Assembly: GCA_033002965.1 (NCBI GenBank)
Contig: JAURVB010014610.1
Coordinates: forward strand, 186,001-250,000
Source of the DNA: Piper betle
Lineage: Eukaryota > Streptophyta > Magnoliopsida > Piperales > Piperaceae
Direction of reading: 5' to 3'
DNA: 64,000 bases
The notes under the pieces were generated by a model. It was not told where the DNA came from. It made no database searches and worked only from the letters and a program-made list of their open reading frames with translations. Of this stretch, positions 48,311 through 61,600 are shown one piece after another; the stretch's first letter is position 1, and each line of letters opens with the position of its first letter. Position numbers and translations under genes: made by a program.

Positions 48311-50780
48311 CGACAAATATGAGTATATAGGATTTAAGTGTTACTTGACGAGCATCAATTACCATTGATTAAAATTATATGGGCAAGGAAGTCGATACAA
48401 CATGAAATCAACTTTTAAGATGAAAATGTAGGAGGACATTATCCATGGTTGATTGGAGATACGCTATTGATTATACAGTGTACATAGCAAAAAATAATAA
48501 TAATAATAATAAAGAAGATATGGAGTATGTTTTTGCCGATTATTCTTTTGAGCTTGCGAAAAATCGAGAAGGGGACTTAATTACACCCCTTGGTACGAGT
48601 CTAAACCATGTTTAGCCAGCATAGTTATCTAGAGTCATACTTCTGCACCAAGTTAAGCGTCTGGACCAAGTCCATACAATTCCAATTTTTATAAGGTAAG
48701 GATGAAAATAAGAAAGTATAAGAAGAGGTGTGTGAGAACTTTTTGGCCTGGAAAGAGAGAGATCTGAAAGTCGTATAAATACCCAATCAAACGGGGAATG
48801 AAAGGGCCATCTTCCCCATCGTGTACACATACGACACAATCTGCCTCCCCCCTCCCGTGCCACGACTTGCAGACGTGCTGCCACCGAAGTTTGAAGCCAA
48901 GCCAAAGCAAGTAGTTGCTGTCTCGGAGGAAGAAGCGTTGCTGCTTGCCATTGGTGCTTAGAGGACTGCATTGGAGGATTGCCTTTGCCATCCTTTGCCG
49001 ATAACCACATTGAGACTAACCGAGGCCTCACCGGAGCCAAGGAGTCTAGGAACTCTACCACATACTGCCTTTCCTGTGATCTTGCCACCTTCCTCCTCGC
49101 CGCCCTCATCTTGCTACCGCCAAGAGAAGCCTTGCCCGTTGTTGCCACCTGCTGCCTTGCTTCCAAAAAGGACCACCGAGAGGAGAAGCAAGGAGCTGCA
49201 GATGTTGAAGCCTTCCTTACTGTTGCCAGTTGCTACACACCCGGGGGACCGTACTGCAGCTCTGCTGCGTTGCCAAAGGATGGAGCTTTCATTGCGGCTG
49301 CATTGAATCACTGTTGCAGTCCCTTGCCCCCTAAGAGCTTTGGAGGAGTCGTAGAGACAGTCATCCCGTCTACGTGCTGCAGCTTGCTGATCACTGCTGG
49401 AGATTATCTTGGAGTCAAATTGTTCATCTCCGCCTGGCTGCAGCAGATCTACTAGGAAGGGGGAGCTTTCTAGTGTCTTTGTTGTAAAGCTGAGAGTCAC
49501 TTTGCTGCCATCCTTCATTGCCAAGGCCTTGCTTCTTTGTTGTAGAACCTGCTCGTTGCTGTGTTGCCGTGCAAATTATTTCACCAACGCTTGGAGCTTT
49601 GCCGAAGGACGTGCTTCCAAAGCTTTACCTGCCGCCATCTTCCTGCTTTATCCACTCGCCCTTCCTGCTGCACCAAGGACACACCAAGTAGTCAGAAATT
49701 TGTTGCCTTGCTTAACCCCGTAAAAGCTGTTGAACCGCTGCCCCAGTAAAGGACGTTGCTTCCTCCCCACCGCCTTGCCGAAGGCAGCTGCCGTGTTGCT
49801 GTTGACTTGCTAGGGAAAGAAGGCATTGCAGCTGTCTTGGAGTCTGGTTTGTCGTAGCCTGTTTGTGCCAAGGAGAACCGTCGGAGCCACGCCTCATAGC
49901 CGGAGCCTTTTTCCTGTCTCGTTGTCGCTGTGGACGTGAAGATCTTTGCCGAGTTGCTGGCGTCTCACAAGCAAGCACCGCCGGCACAAGGAAGAAGGTA
50001 TCGGGGAGACTAAACGGGTAGGGGACCCGTTACTGGCTTTTGATTATTTTGGTGCTGATCAGATCCGCTTGGATTTTGGCCGTGTCCATGATCTTGACCG
50101 TGACTAAGACCAATTGTCCATATCTTTGTGTGGGTGTCCACATTGAGATCCAGCTATCTGGCCCACGAGTTTATCTTGTTGGAAGTCCATAAGTCCGAGC
50201 CCACACCCAACAATCAAACCCACTGCAAGTCCAGATTACCCAAGTTTCAAGGCCGGGCCCAGGCCCATCAGCAGTGAAGCAGGCCACATTGCAACAAAGC
50301 GAACCAACTTAAAGTGCTCTAATTCAGTTAATTATCATTCTAAAAAATAATTTAAAGGAATTTATGACCTCGGATTTAGACGAAACTTGCCACCCTAATG
50401 TTTTTGGGTGCTTTGGAAGTGTCGGAGTCGTAGTTGTCAAAGGCGGATCAATTTAAAAAATAATAAAATTCACTATTTTACTATTTTGTGTAAAGTATAA
50501 AATCAAATAAGAAATAATAGATTTGTAATTATCAAAATACCATGGATAAACTTAGAGATTTTAGTTGAACTTTAAGAAACTAGATTAAAAATCTAGTGTG
50601 TTATTCATCACTTATGATTTTTATATTTATTTTTACTCGCATAATTTTTTTGTGGGATAAGGACGCCTCCTCCCATTGAACCCACTTATTTAACTCAATT
50701 CGACAAAAACCAAAGCCATCGTGGGGCAAAAATTCTGCGCCCGAACATTGATATTGACGGAAAGATGTTGTGCAACCATA
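48311..50780. other. GC-richer block without recognised genes, possible LTR-like sequence
   Basis: From 48640 to 50000 the DNA is richer in GC than its flanks. GTATAAATACCC (about 48775) resembles a TATA box and is followed by a long Leu/Ala/Cys-rich set of overlapping open frames (CTGCTGCCTTGCTTCC-type words repeated), none matching a family that I know. TG-rich and CA-rich ends consistent with a solo LTR are not clearly defined. The best guess is a retroelement LTR or lncRNA; no gene is called. Confidence 0.35.
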
Positions 50781-51115
50781 AATTAGATTTGTAGACCAAT
50801 GTGAACGACATGCATATGTTCAATGATGCTAGAAATATGAGCATTCAACAAAGAAATTTAATTATGAGATCTCTAATTAAGTTTATGACATGGATTCTAA
50901 AATTTAAGGTGAGAGATGCAGTGAAGAAATCCCTTATCATTTCACCTTTCAACTGGTTAGTTTCACTTGGTGACATTCCATACTTGGCACTCTAGTGACA
51001 AATGCAAAACCTAGAGTAATCCAACACCCATCCCTTAGATGTACTGCTGCTCAAGCCAATGCACTCTCTCTTGACACACCACATGATAGTAATTAAATGC
51101 AAACATCATTCCGCC

Positions 51116-51705
51116 TAGGGGTGCTAATTGAGCGAGTGAGCCGAGCTCAACATATGTTCGAACTCGGCTCGAATAGTTCGAAACTCGTTCGAACTTGACT
51201 CGAGATCAAACGAGTTTTGGACATACATGCTTGAGTTCGACTCGAATATCTTTTATGTCTTCAACGAATATACTTAAACTGTTTAATTTTTGTGAGCTCG
51301 TTCGCCAGCTCGATTAAAAGTTAAAAGTACCTCGACTTAAAAAAAATGAGGCCAGGCCAATGTGGTTTGAACCCACAACCTTGAAGCCATCAAGGTGAAT
51401 ACTTCCATCTCAACTATCTTGCTTCTTTGTTATTATATTTCATATATATATATATATTATATAAATAAATAAATAAATAAAATATAATATAAAGACTATA
51501 TTATTATATTATTTTATCGAGTCGAGTTCGAATTACAACTAACTCGAGTCGAGTCGAGTCGAACACGACCTTGCTCAAGTTTGGCTCGTAAGATTCGAGT
51601 TCGAGTCGAGTTCGAGTCAAGCATTTAAATGTCGAGTTTCGAATGGAATCAAGTCGAGCCGAACGCTAAATGATCATGAGTTGGCTCGCTCAATTATCAA
51701 CCGTA
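51116..51705. mobile_element. hAT-like MITE, CTCGA-rich
   Basis: The left end TAGGGGTGCTAATTGAGCGAG and the inverted right end TACGGTTGATAATTGAGCGAG form a TIR (about 16 of 21). Flanks ATTCCGCC and ATTCAACC are an imperfect 8-bp duplication (6 of 8). The interior is full of CGAGTCGAGT/ACTCGAACTC words plus a (TA)n and (TAAA)n tract. It is the same family style as the element at 24735-25249 but more decayed. A short tRNA-B-box-like phrase inside (GTTTGAACCCACAACC, 51368-51383) is probably coincidental. Confidence 0.7.
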
Positions 51706-52189
51706 ATTCAACCTCACTCCATTTGGTCTCATTTTTTACAAAAATTGAGTTGTGTCCAACACTCTCATTCTAATTTGGCACTAAAAACCAATCTTGTCAA
51801 CTTTCAAATCGAGTGAATGTATAATGATAAGAGACCAATTTGCAATCGGAAGAGACTTAATTTGTCATAATTTGAAACACGTGGCGAAAAAATACCCCAA
51901 ACATACCGCCAATGGCCATCCTCATCCGAAAGGATACAAAATTTCATAATTGAGTTTTAACTTGTCTTCTACTCTCAGAAAACGATTTAATATGGTTTAA
52001 GCAGCAGTACATCAAGTTATGACAATTTGGTCTAAAAAAAGTGCACTCACTGGCAATGTTGATGAAATTTGCAATACACTAAATTGTAATCTTTAACTTC
52101 CAATGCATCCGGATAATCTTCCAAAATACTTGGTCACTTCCTAAGGCTTAGACAACCATTTACCGTTGTTTACCAGGGGGATTTTAAAC

Positions 52190-52682
52190 ATTATCATCCT
52201 ACCAATTATTTTTATTAGGTTAATCTCACATCAATCGTGAATGGTGTTAATGAGTTATATATAAGCTAATGAAAAAATCATATTCTTTAAGTTAGTTTTT
52301 TGATTAAAAAGACCTATAAAACTTATTTTAAATTTGTTTTGAGGGCCCAATAGGGCCTAACTGTGGTATCTGAGTTCAGTTACTTTTAGTGCTACCTTGG
52401 TTTGTCTGTGTTATCTCGGTTTGCCTCATAGCCCAACTTTGGTATCAGAGTTCAGGTAGTTTTTTTTAGTGTTCCTCGGTTTGCCTCGTGATATATCAAT
52501 TAGCCCGAATTGGAATTTTCTGGAACTTCACTATAACATAAAGACCTAGCATATGTGTGAGGGGAGATAGCCTGAATTGGAGTCCCTTTCACAACAGGGG
52601 AGATAACGCAAATTAAAATCCCCTGGAACTTTACTATAATATTATAGGCCCAACTCTGTTATCAGAGCTCATTTATTTGTAT
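52190..52682. mobile_element. Retroelement remnant with three primer-binding-site-like repeats
   Basis: TAATCTCACATCAATCGTG ... TATATATAAGC ... GGGCCTAACTG followed by TGGTATCTGAG resembles common plant TRIM or LTR ends that finish in GCCCAAC before TGGTATCAGAGC, the primer-binding site for initiator tRNA-Met. The junction GCCCAACT(T/C)TG(G)TATCAGAG occurs at about 52353-52372, 52432-52450 (exact TGGTATCAGAG) and 52649-52667. The segments between them also share GGGGAGATA and TGGAACTT.ACTATAA. No coding capacity. Confidence 0.55.
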
Positions 52683-53139
52683 TAAAATTAGCATTGAGGG
52701 AGTTTGCTCTTCTATAAATATTTGTTCTCTAATGGATATTTTCTGTATGAAGTTGTGATATAATAAATTTTATCCCGTCGTTTGCCCTTTGATTTTTTCT
52801 GAATTTGGGATTTTCAACGTAAAATTGGTTTTGTCTCTTATTTGTATTAAATTTAGTTAAATTGGTGAATACTTCTCATCAATTATGTGTTGAATTGGAG
52901 ATTTAAATGTTGGGTTATTCTCAATATTAACGATATACATAAATCCTCATTTTAACATATAATTGATAAGAAGTACCAACAAATTTAATTAAATTTAATA
53001 CAAATAAAAGACAACATCAATTTTACATAAAAAATCCTAAATTTGGAAAAAACCACACCCAGCGACGTGATCAAATTCACTATATCTTAACTTAATACAG
53101 AAAATATCAATGGAAAAACAAACTCCATCAATACTAATT
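52683..53139. repeat. Long imperfect inverted repeat (~190-210 bp arms, ~60-bp loop)
   Basis: The left arm 52683-52893 and the right arm 52952-53139 are inverted copies. Matching words include ATTTTCTGTAT, TTATTTGTATTAAATTTA, TACTTCT(C/T)ATCAATTAT and ATTAG(C/T)ATTGA(G/T)GGAGTTTG. By eye about 80 percent identical. The left arm directly continues the retroelement remnant, so the structure looks like two LTR-type sequences in head-to-head orientation. A transcript would fold into a long hairpin. Confidence 0.75.
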
Positions 53140-53405
53140 TATTATAATTTCAACACAATTGATATTAATCACAAAAAAAATATCACCGATTAAAAACTTG
53201 GAGAAGGCCATCATAATTAAATTTCAATAAGATCTCCACTTTTGTTGGATCCAAATAATTTTCCCACCGTAACAATGCACAGTGGATTTTTTTGTCGGAC
53301 TTTTTTTGGCGAGACAACGAAAAATTAATTAATTAATTCAAATAATTCATCGTACTCGACGTTGATATCATCAACCAACGACCCCTGGCAACGTTTCTTG
53401 TCGGA

Positions 53406-53523
53406 CTTCTTCTTCCTAAGCTTCCCAGCTAATGGTTTCTTCTCCGACTCGTTCATGGATCCGGCTTCTTCTTCTTAAGCTTCCCAGCGAATGGTTTCTT
53501 CTCCGACTCGATCATGGATTCGG
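53406..53523 (+). repeat. 59-bp tandem duplication spanning the CBL10 start codon
   Basis: Units 53406-53464 and 53465-53523 differ at four positions. Each carries CTTCTTCTTC.TAAGCTTCCC, AATGGTTTCTTCTCCGACTC and an ATGGAT(C/T)CGG. Only the second copy is followed by a GT donor (GTATGA) and gives MDS leading into the CBL10 frame. The first copy gives a seven-codon upstream frame (MDPASSS). Confidence 0.9.
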
Positions 53524-56500
53524 TATGATCTAATATAAAAAAGTTTGTTTTTTTTTCGGTTGGTGGAATCTTTTGTGTGTTTGATTGGGTAGTTGTGGGC
53601 ATTGTGGAGTAGAGGTCCAGCTCGTTGACGGTGGGAGAGCTGCTGTGCGCGGCGGTGGTGCCGTTGGTGGTGTTGGTGGAGGCGCTCGTGTCTACCGTCG
53701 CCGGCTGCTTCGAGCTCCGGCGGCCGCCGAAGCGCCGGCAGGTGTGCCACGACTCCGCCCGCCTCGCCGGCGAGTCCATATGTACGTGTGTTTTGATTGG
53801 GTAAAGTTTGTGTCTTTGGTTGTTGATTGGGTTGTTATGGGGAAAGACTCGGTGTTCGTTTGCAGTTAGCGTGAGTGAGGTCGAGGCCTTATACGAGTTG
53901 TTCAAGAAGTTGAGCAGCTCCATCGTTGACGACGGGCTGATTGACAAGGTGATAATCGATTTTTTTTTGTTTGTTTGCAGAATTTGCTGTTGGATTGATT
54001 TGGTTTGGAGTTGTTGATTATGATGTGAAATAGTGGTTTCACTAGATATTTTAGAATGAAAGCATCATAAATGGTAGAGCTTTTTGTCATTATTTGAAAT
54101 TTAAGAAGTAGATAATGTGATTTTGATCAGTCGGAGTGAATTGGGGGAAGAAGATTTCTGGTGAAATTAATTTATTTGCATCTTATAAGAAGACGAATGA
54201 GAGTCAGGCGTATGTTCAGAGCTTGAGCTTTCTTCTAACTAGTTGATGAATTTCACTAATCTCCATTTTATAAGAACTAGGCAAGATATTGCGCCATACT
54301 CAACTTATACCAGAGGTTAATTTTAATTTTATAGATAAAATCTCGTAAAATAATGAGATAAACCATAATGATCTAATATCTTAGATATAAGATTCTAATT
54401 AACTTTAAAGATAGATCTTAATTAAAGGAGAAGATTAATTATAATAATTTAATTTATTATTTATTATTTTTGTTCTATTTTGGTTGGTTACATTCCTACT
54501 TTTAATCACAAACCAGTATTGAGTTTCCCTTTTATTAATAAGAGTGGATAAGTTTGTATGAATTTTATGAACTAACCTAAAAACTATGCTTGGAACTTTT
54601 ATGCCTAATTTGGGAGATTTCTTCTTAGGAAAATCCTCTCACATTTGAATTAAATTGGAGAATCTCATTGAAACTTACAATGAAGTTGTTATGATTATCT
54701 ATGAAATCCTGTTCAATAAATTCCAAATTTTAATGCTATGCAAATAAAAGCGAAACCTTTTTCTTTGTTCTAATACAGATGAAAGTCATTTATTCCTAAC
54801 ATAAACTAAGGATCTTGAGTATTGATGGAAAACATGATGTGCTTGTGTAGGTGTCCTTTGCGTTAGGGCAGGCAGACTTATTACCTGCATGAAATTTTGA
54901 ATTTTACAATTTCATTGTTCTCATTTTTCTTCTCTGAAAATACCGTTCTCTAGTTGTCATGTTGTTTATTCAACTTGCTTAACCATTTATTTTGAAGGAA
55001 GAACTCCAATTGGCACTCTACAAAACTCCCTCCGGTGAGAATCTTTTCCTCGACAGAGTAAGTGCATTTGAGTTGGCTTAATTCATCTTTCGTCCTCCTT
55101 CTCATGCATCTCTCACTGGCCTCAGAGATATTATTCTCTTCATTGTTTGTAAGGCATAAACACTAGTAGTTTTTCGTCATGCTTGTGTGCTATTTATCAA
55201 ATAGTTTAGGCACGTTTTTAAACAAAATTTCATATTCTGTTGGATATCTAATGGAAAAAATCGAGATTTATAAGGTGAGGATGTTAACAAGATGCTGCAA
55301 GTTTTGATGACGAACTTTGTTTTAGTGTAATAGGACATTAAAGTTGACAGACCAGATGCCACAAATTTTTAGAATCTTCTCAAATTGGCAAATACTTGCA
55401 AACGTACATACAGTCTTTTAGTGACTGGTTTGTACTTAAGTTTTGAGTGGCCCCCTGCATATCTGTCATATAAGTTATCTTAATATATCTTCCTGATGTT
55501 TCATTATTCAAGTGAAACTGATGTTTAACACGAAGATGAGATTCATATTAGCTCAACTCACGTTGGTTGACAGGTTTTTGATCTGTTTGATGAAAAGAAA
55601 AATGGAGTGATTGAGTTTGAAGATTTTGTCCATGCTCTTAACATATTCCATCCTTATACGCCTGTGGAAGGAAAGATTGATTGTAAGATTTTTCTTCTTT
55701 TGTGGTACAAGAGTGCAATTTGTATCTCATGCTCAACTATGAGAATATGGTACTGTGGTGTTCTCTTTTCTTACCTCTCTCTGCATATTTTGCAGTTGCA
55801 TTTCGGCTTTATGATCCAAGAAAAACAGGTTACATTGAACGAGAGGAAGTAAGATGACCATCTCATGACTATACTTTTCAGAAATATTTTGTTGTCATGT
55901 TCAGACTAAGCAAATGATATTTTGTTTCTGCCTTGTTTAGGTTAAGCAAATGATAGTTGCTATCATGAAGGAATCTGATCTGGAGTTGTCAGATGATCTT
56001 CTTGAAGCTATCATTGATCATGTAAATCCTTTTAAGGTCCTTCCTCCCTTCTTAACATTTGTAAGCATTTTATTCATATCAAACATTTTTTTTTACAGAC
56101 ATTTGCAGATGCAGATACTGATATGGACGGGAAAATCAGTAAGTCTGAATGGAAAGAATTGGTGATGCGGAATCCATCGCTTCTGAGGAACATGACCCTT
56201 CCATATTTGAAGTATGTTCTGCTCTCAAAGGGCAGTTACATGCATATAGTTAAGATATCATTTGATGGTTGTAATTGTCAATGCTATTATATCTCGAAAG
56301 GCCACTTCTTGTTTATTGTTAGTGATTTGCTAGATTAGGCATTTGAGCGATAATGATGATTAAAAATCCACTGGAACTGTCGTAAAAATTAGTGCTGAAA
56401 GTAGACATGAAGGATGTTAATGGCAGAACCATTTAGTAATACATGGATAGAATGTGTATCATTTCTGACTCTAAATCATCAAAATTATAATGGGAAGCAT

Positions 56501-56803
56501 GACTATGGCAGTTCCACATATTGTATCTTTTTCTATTAACGTGGAAAGATCATAGCAGAGTCACCCTCTGGCATCACAGTTTTTCCTTCTTTTTCTGAGA
56601 CAGCTGAAACAAAATCATAGCATGAGGATATTTGACAGTTTTATTAGTTCATCAGATCATCTTTTTTTCTTGTTAGCATTAGACTGTGTTAAAGTAAATA
56701 ACTGAAGATCTCTCATTGTTTAGCTTATGCACTTTTCTAATTTTTCAGGGATGTAACTACAGCTTTTCCAAGTTTTGCTTTTAACACAGAAGTGGAAGAT
56801 TGA
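53514..56803 (+). CDS. CBL10: Calcineurin B-like protein, CBL10 type (membrane-anchored calcium sensor)
   Basis: Nine exons: 53514-53522, 53613-53781, 53866-53948, 54998-55057, 55574-55682, 55796-55848, 55941-56021, 56099-56211, 56749-56803; 243 residues, frame clean. It begins [19 protein letters not shown] and has a hydrophobic segment (about 12-36) instead of the MGC myristoylation start of other CBLs, as in CBL10/SCaBP8. Four EF-hands follow: a degenerate first one ([20 protein letters not shown]), then [30 protein letters not shown] and [16 protein letters not shown]. The C-terminus [13 protein letters not shown] carries the FPSF motif phosphorylated by CIPK kinases. CBL10 recruits CIPK24/SOS2 and others to the tonoplast or plasma membrane in salt tolerance. 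The first coding exon is only 9 nt; without that intron a TAG lies directly before RSSSL, so the intron is needed for translation. Confidence 0.9.
54280..54545. repeat. Dispersed AT-rich repeat copy in CBL10 intron 3
   Basis: AACTAGGCAAGATATTGCG at the left, GATAAACCATAATGATCTAA and TTAATTATAATAATTTAAT in the middle, and TTTTATTAATAAGAGTGGAT at the right. The same ordered words occur near 60235-60520 and 63535-63720, and partly near 22300-22870. Non-coding; family unknown. Confidence 0.65.
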
Positions 56804-58656
56804 ATCTTGTAAAACATGGAAAATCAAAGCTTTGGCGAGCTGGACTCTCGTCGATTAATATGGCAGTGACGAAGCTAATCCCCCATCGTCTCACTGACCG
56901 ACCTTTACCCCCTTTTTAGGGGTCATATCTAGTATTCAGAGTTTGCCTCGATGAAAAATTGGGCGCTCGTTCATCTAAAGATTCAGGTTTTAACATTCGT
57001 GGGATGCTTCATAACTTCATAATTTTTATCGAGAGTAGTAATCAACTTGCTGCTTAATTTTGTCCCTTTGGCAGCAGCACCACATGTACTGGAAAGTAGA
57101 AATCAAAGTTCTTCTCCTGGAAAGCTCTTTATAATTGCTTTTCATTCCATTGATTTGATTCCAACCTAGCTAGCAACATTACTTATCAACTACAAATTTG
57201 CTTGCAAGATTCGTTTTATGTGATTGTAGTATATTTTCTCCTCTGTATTCAAAGTTTGGAATTTGTTGCAATTGAATTGCTTCTACTTGTCTTCACATTT
57301 GGTTCCTAGAAACTATGAACATTTAGTTGGACTAACTCAGTACATTTCCATTAACCTGATATTATTGAAGTACTTTGATTTGCGGCGAAATCAGGGATGT
57401 GGAAAGATTAATTGACACTCTGCTGGACAATTTTCTTTCCAAGTGCCGGAGTAAAAATGGGAATCCAGTCGTCCCCCATTGGCATCTCCATCAGGGGGAG
57501 CGGGACGAAACATTTGAAACTCAAGTATAAAAAATAGAAAACCTGATATTTGAACGAGCCGAGTCGAGCCAAATTTTGTTTAATTCAAGTTTTGCTCGAT
57601 TGTTTACAGGTGAATATGAGTCATCCGTCGTCAAAACAGTATAAGAAGTGCCGACATTCAATCTATGCGCATGAACAGTATCTTGATCTTGGGTATAATT
57701 AGGGTTTAACTCAACCCTAATGTGAAAGTGTTCTAGATTCTTGGGAAAAGTTACATTGCGTCAAACTTATGTTATAATCATTCAAAATGGTCATAGTAGC
57801 TTTTGCTCATTTGCTGACTGATTCCCAAATGAAATAAGCAAAATGTACGTTGGCTGGGGGCAACTTGGATAAAATAAAGGGCCAAAAGCCCACTCACAAA
57901 TCTCTTTTTCCTAATTCTAATCCTGCCCAAAAGTATCGATTGGCATGCAAACTAGAAGCAAAAAATTAAAGCTGGTCAATGGGGCGGTGAAGTTTCAACA
58001 TCTCGAGGCAAACCTAACACTCAACTACACACTACTTTTTTAACTTATATGCCAAGTACCCATTTGTGCTAGCTACTCAAAAGGATGATCAATACATCAT
58101 ATATATGTACAGGAAAAAACGCAGTCAGAGCTAGGTTGTTAACTTGTTATCATGTGTATATATATATACTAAAGGGAGGACTATAAATTAAAGAAATGGT
58201 TGTTCCACATGATTTGAACCAAGCAAACCAACTAAAACTAGTGATGAGATAATTTGGAGATGGAGGTGGGACAAAGATGAGCGTCAAATGATGATGGGGA
58301 TCAGTTGAGTTGGGTTGGATTTATTTAAATGGACTTCACATGAACGCACGAGGCCAGCAGCTGCGCTGCTCCGATTGAGAGGTTCACAAAACTTGTTCCA
58401 TGAGAACAATCATAGATGTGGGCACCCCGTGGTTTTCATTTTTCCTTAGAAAACGATCTTCCATCAATCTTTCTATAGTATATATACTATACTCAATGAT
58501 ATTTTATCAGTTTATTCTCCCAATACCCACCAAAGATCTTCACTAAAATTATCCCCATCTCTCCTTCTGATCTAATACCTGTCCTCATTATTGCTCAAGT
58601 ACTGCAACTAGAGTTCATGAATCATTGTTGGTAAGTGTTAAGGAGGAGAAGGATTA
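56804..58656. other. CBL10 3' flank and CYP90D upstream region
   Basis: The first 300-400 bp are CBL10 3' UTR. A GAACGAGCCGAGTCGAGCC fragment near 57550 belongs to the hAT-MITE word family. TATAGTATATATACTATA (about 58483-58500) is a plausible TATA region for CYP90D, with the start codon at 58657. Confidence 0.4.
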
Positions 58657-61600
58657 ATGGATAAGTACTGGTACTCATGGCTGGTTGTGGCACTGGGTGT
58701 AGCAACAATCATACTCGGTCTGTGCAAGGCATGGGAAAGGTGGAAGCCATGGCCACACATGATCCCCCATGGCTCCCATGGCTGGCCTTTCATCGGCGAG
58801 ACCCTCGACTTCATCTACTGCGCCTACTCTCCTCGCCCCGAGTCCTTCATGGATAAACGTCGAGCCTTGTAAGTGCATATCAACATATAAATATATATAT
58901 ATATTTGCAAGTTTTGACACGAAATATTTATGCTCTTACAAATACACATGATGCAGGTATGGGAAAGTGTTTAGATCACACATATTCGGGAGTCCCACTG
59001 TAGTATCGACGGATGGGGAGGTGAGCAGGGTAGTATTGCAAAGTGATGCGAGGGCGTTTGTGCCTTGCTATCCTAAGTCTTTGAGAGAGGTGATGGGGGA
59101 GTCTTCAATATTGCTCATAAGTGGGAGTCTGCAAAGGAGAGTGCATGGGCTTATTGGGTTCTTCTTCAAGTCCCCCCAGCTCAAAGCTCAGATCACTACA
59201 GACATGCACAAGTATGTTTTGCAGGCCATGAATGGTTGGAAAGATGGAGATATTGTGTATGTTCAAGAAGAAACCAAACATGTGAGCTCCTGATCACTCA
59301 GTAATTCTTTCTTTCTTTGATGGTAACTCGTAGTGATGCAATGAGAAATGGCTGCTACATTCCATCTCCAAGTTTGCTTGCTTAGGACTCATGCTATGTT
59401 TAATTTCAAACTTTTCTACGAGACAACTTTGAATATATAAATGTATAAGCTATGATCATCTAGCATTAGCTGTGGCGTTGAGGACTTTTGAATGATTTCT
59501 CATATAGGTTACTTGGCTTTCCCTTCTTGTTGGTTGATTTTTAGTTCTCCTTTACATATTAATTATAGTTTTGGTTAAGAAGACTCAGGAAATTTGTGGT
59601 TTTTACTCTTGGCCATTTGTTATTTTATATATCAGCTCTTGATCAATTGATGTTATGCAGCTCTTCAATAACGTTTATGAATACATATCAATTCACGTTT
59701 GCTATCATATATATCTGATCAAGACTCAAAGTGGAATTGTACTGTTACATCAGATTGCATTTCAAGTACTCGGTGAAGGCATTGATAAGTTTGGACCCAG
59801 GTGAAGAGATGGAGTTTCTAAAGCAACAGTTTCAAATATTCATTGCCGGATTAATGTCCCTGCCTATAAAGTTCCCTGGATGCCAGCTCTACAGATCACT
59901 TCAGGTGAGACGATCTCATGCACCGTTTGTAACTATTACCAAATATTAGTTTCTGGCAAAAACAATACCCCATTTTCCAATGGGACATCTTTTCATCTAA
60001 TTTCCGGCCTCATGGCTAAAAACCATAAACATGTAATTGCATTCAGGAAACCTTGATTCATCGTGGTTAAATAATAATATCCTACTGTACTTTAATTTGA
60101 TGCAAAAAGTTCCCTATAATTTGTTTATTGGCCTATAAAATTTATCTTTCTCAAGGTGGAAAAATTGTAAGCACAAATTATAAATGTGATATTGAGGTTT
60201 TGAACAGCCCGCTTATGTATGTATATTTATTGAAAAACTAGGCAAAATATCAGTGTCATATACGGGTAAATATATTAGAGATAAACTCTAAATTATATAT
60301 AAACTCTAGTAAATAATGAGATAAAATATAATGATATGATATCTTAATGAAATAGACTATAATGATATTATAATAGTTTAGAGATAGACTTTGATTTTAG
60401 AGGTAGACATCTAATTAAACGAGGAGATAAACTACAATAATCTTTTTATCGGATGAATCTCCTACTTATTATCTGAATGCGACTTTTGACTCATCTTTTA
60501 TTGATAAAAATAAACATATTATTTCATGAAATGATAGTCCTTGACAAGGATAACGTCTCAGACTACAACTTAAATGTCTATAGTACCATGTCATGGACTA
60601 TAAAGTCATGCAGGCAGACTAATTCTCAGTAACAAATGGAGTACACACATACGTAGAAAAAGATCAAATGATATATTTTTTTAGCATATACATTTTGAAA
60701 AATTATATAGGCCACACTTGTACCCTAAAAATGTTTTCGAACCACATATCGGCAAATGGGTGTTTTTACTCATCATTATTTAATACTTAATTTTGATTAA
60801 TTCTACATGCTAACACAGGCAAAGAAGAGAATGAAGAAGTTAGTTCACAAGATTATCCGAGAAAGAATGAAGAGTACTGCCAATGCCCTATCAAGAGCTC
60901 CAAAGGACGTGGTAGATGTGCTGCTAAGTGACAATGGAAGCCAATTATCGGAGGATTTTATAACCAATAACATGATCGACCTCATGATACCAGGAGAAGA
61001 CTCTGTACCAGTTCTCATGACTCTAGCAGTAAAATTTCTAAGTGATTCCCCTATTGCTCTCCAAAAATTGGAGGTGAGTATAACTACGTTCATCTCTCTC
61101 TATCCTTTTCGTTGTAGCACCAAGTTAACTATAAAGAAGTGATACACAAATATACTAATTGATGACTTAATCAGGAAGAGAACATGGAGTTGAAAAGAAG
61201 AAAGACAGACAAGGGCCAGGAATTGGTATGGAGTGATTACATGATCGCCTTGCCATTCACCCAAAATGTAAGCACCAAGATAATTTTGTGGGCAGCTTGA
61301 ATCGAATGTTTATATATATATACATACACCAGAACATGAAAAACAAAGATTTTGACTAGTTAGTTTTTTTTGACTTAGTAGGTTATAACAGAAACTTTGA
61401 GGATGGGCAACATAATCATAGGCGTCATGCGCAAAGCAGTAAGAGATGTTAAAATCAAAGGGCATCTTATACCCAAAGACTGGTGTGTCCTCACCTATTT
61501 CAGATCTGTTCATCTCGATGAAGACCACTTTGAGGACCCCTACAACTTCAATCCATGGAGATGGATGGTAAATATACATATAACAAAAGTTTCTACTTCT

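Noticed and set aside
51360..51400. tRNA-like B-box phrase GTTTGAACCCACAACC
   Set aside because: No A box at the right distance and no cloverleaf; it lies inside a hAT-like MITE.
53453..53947. 164-codon minus-strand open frame opposite CBL10
   Set aside because: Shadow of exons 1-3 of CBL10; no family motif, and it reads across the CBL10 introns.
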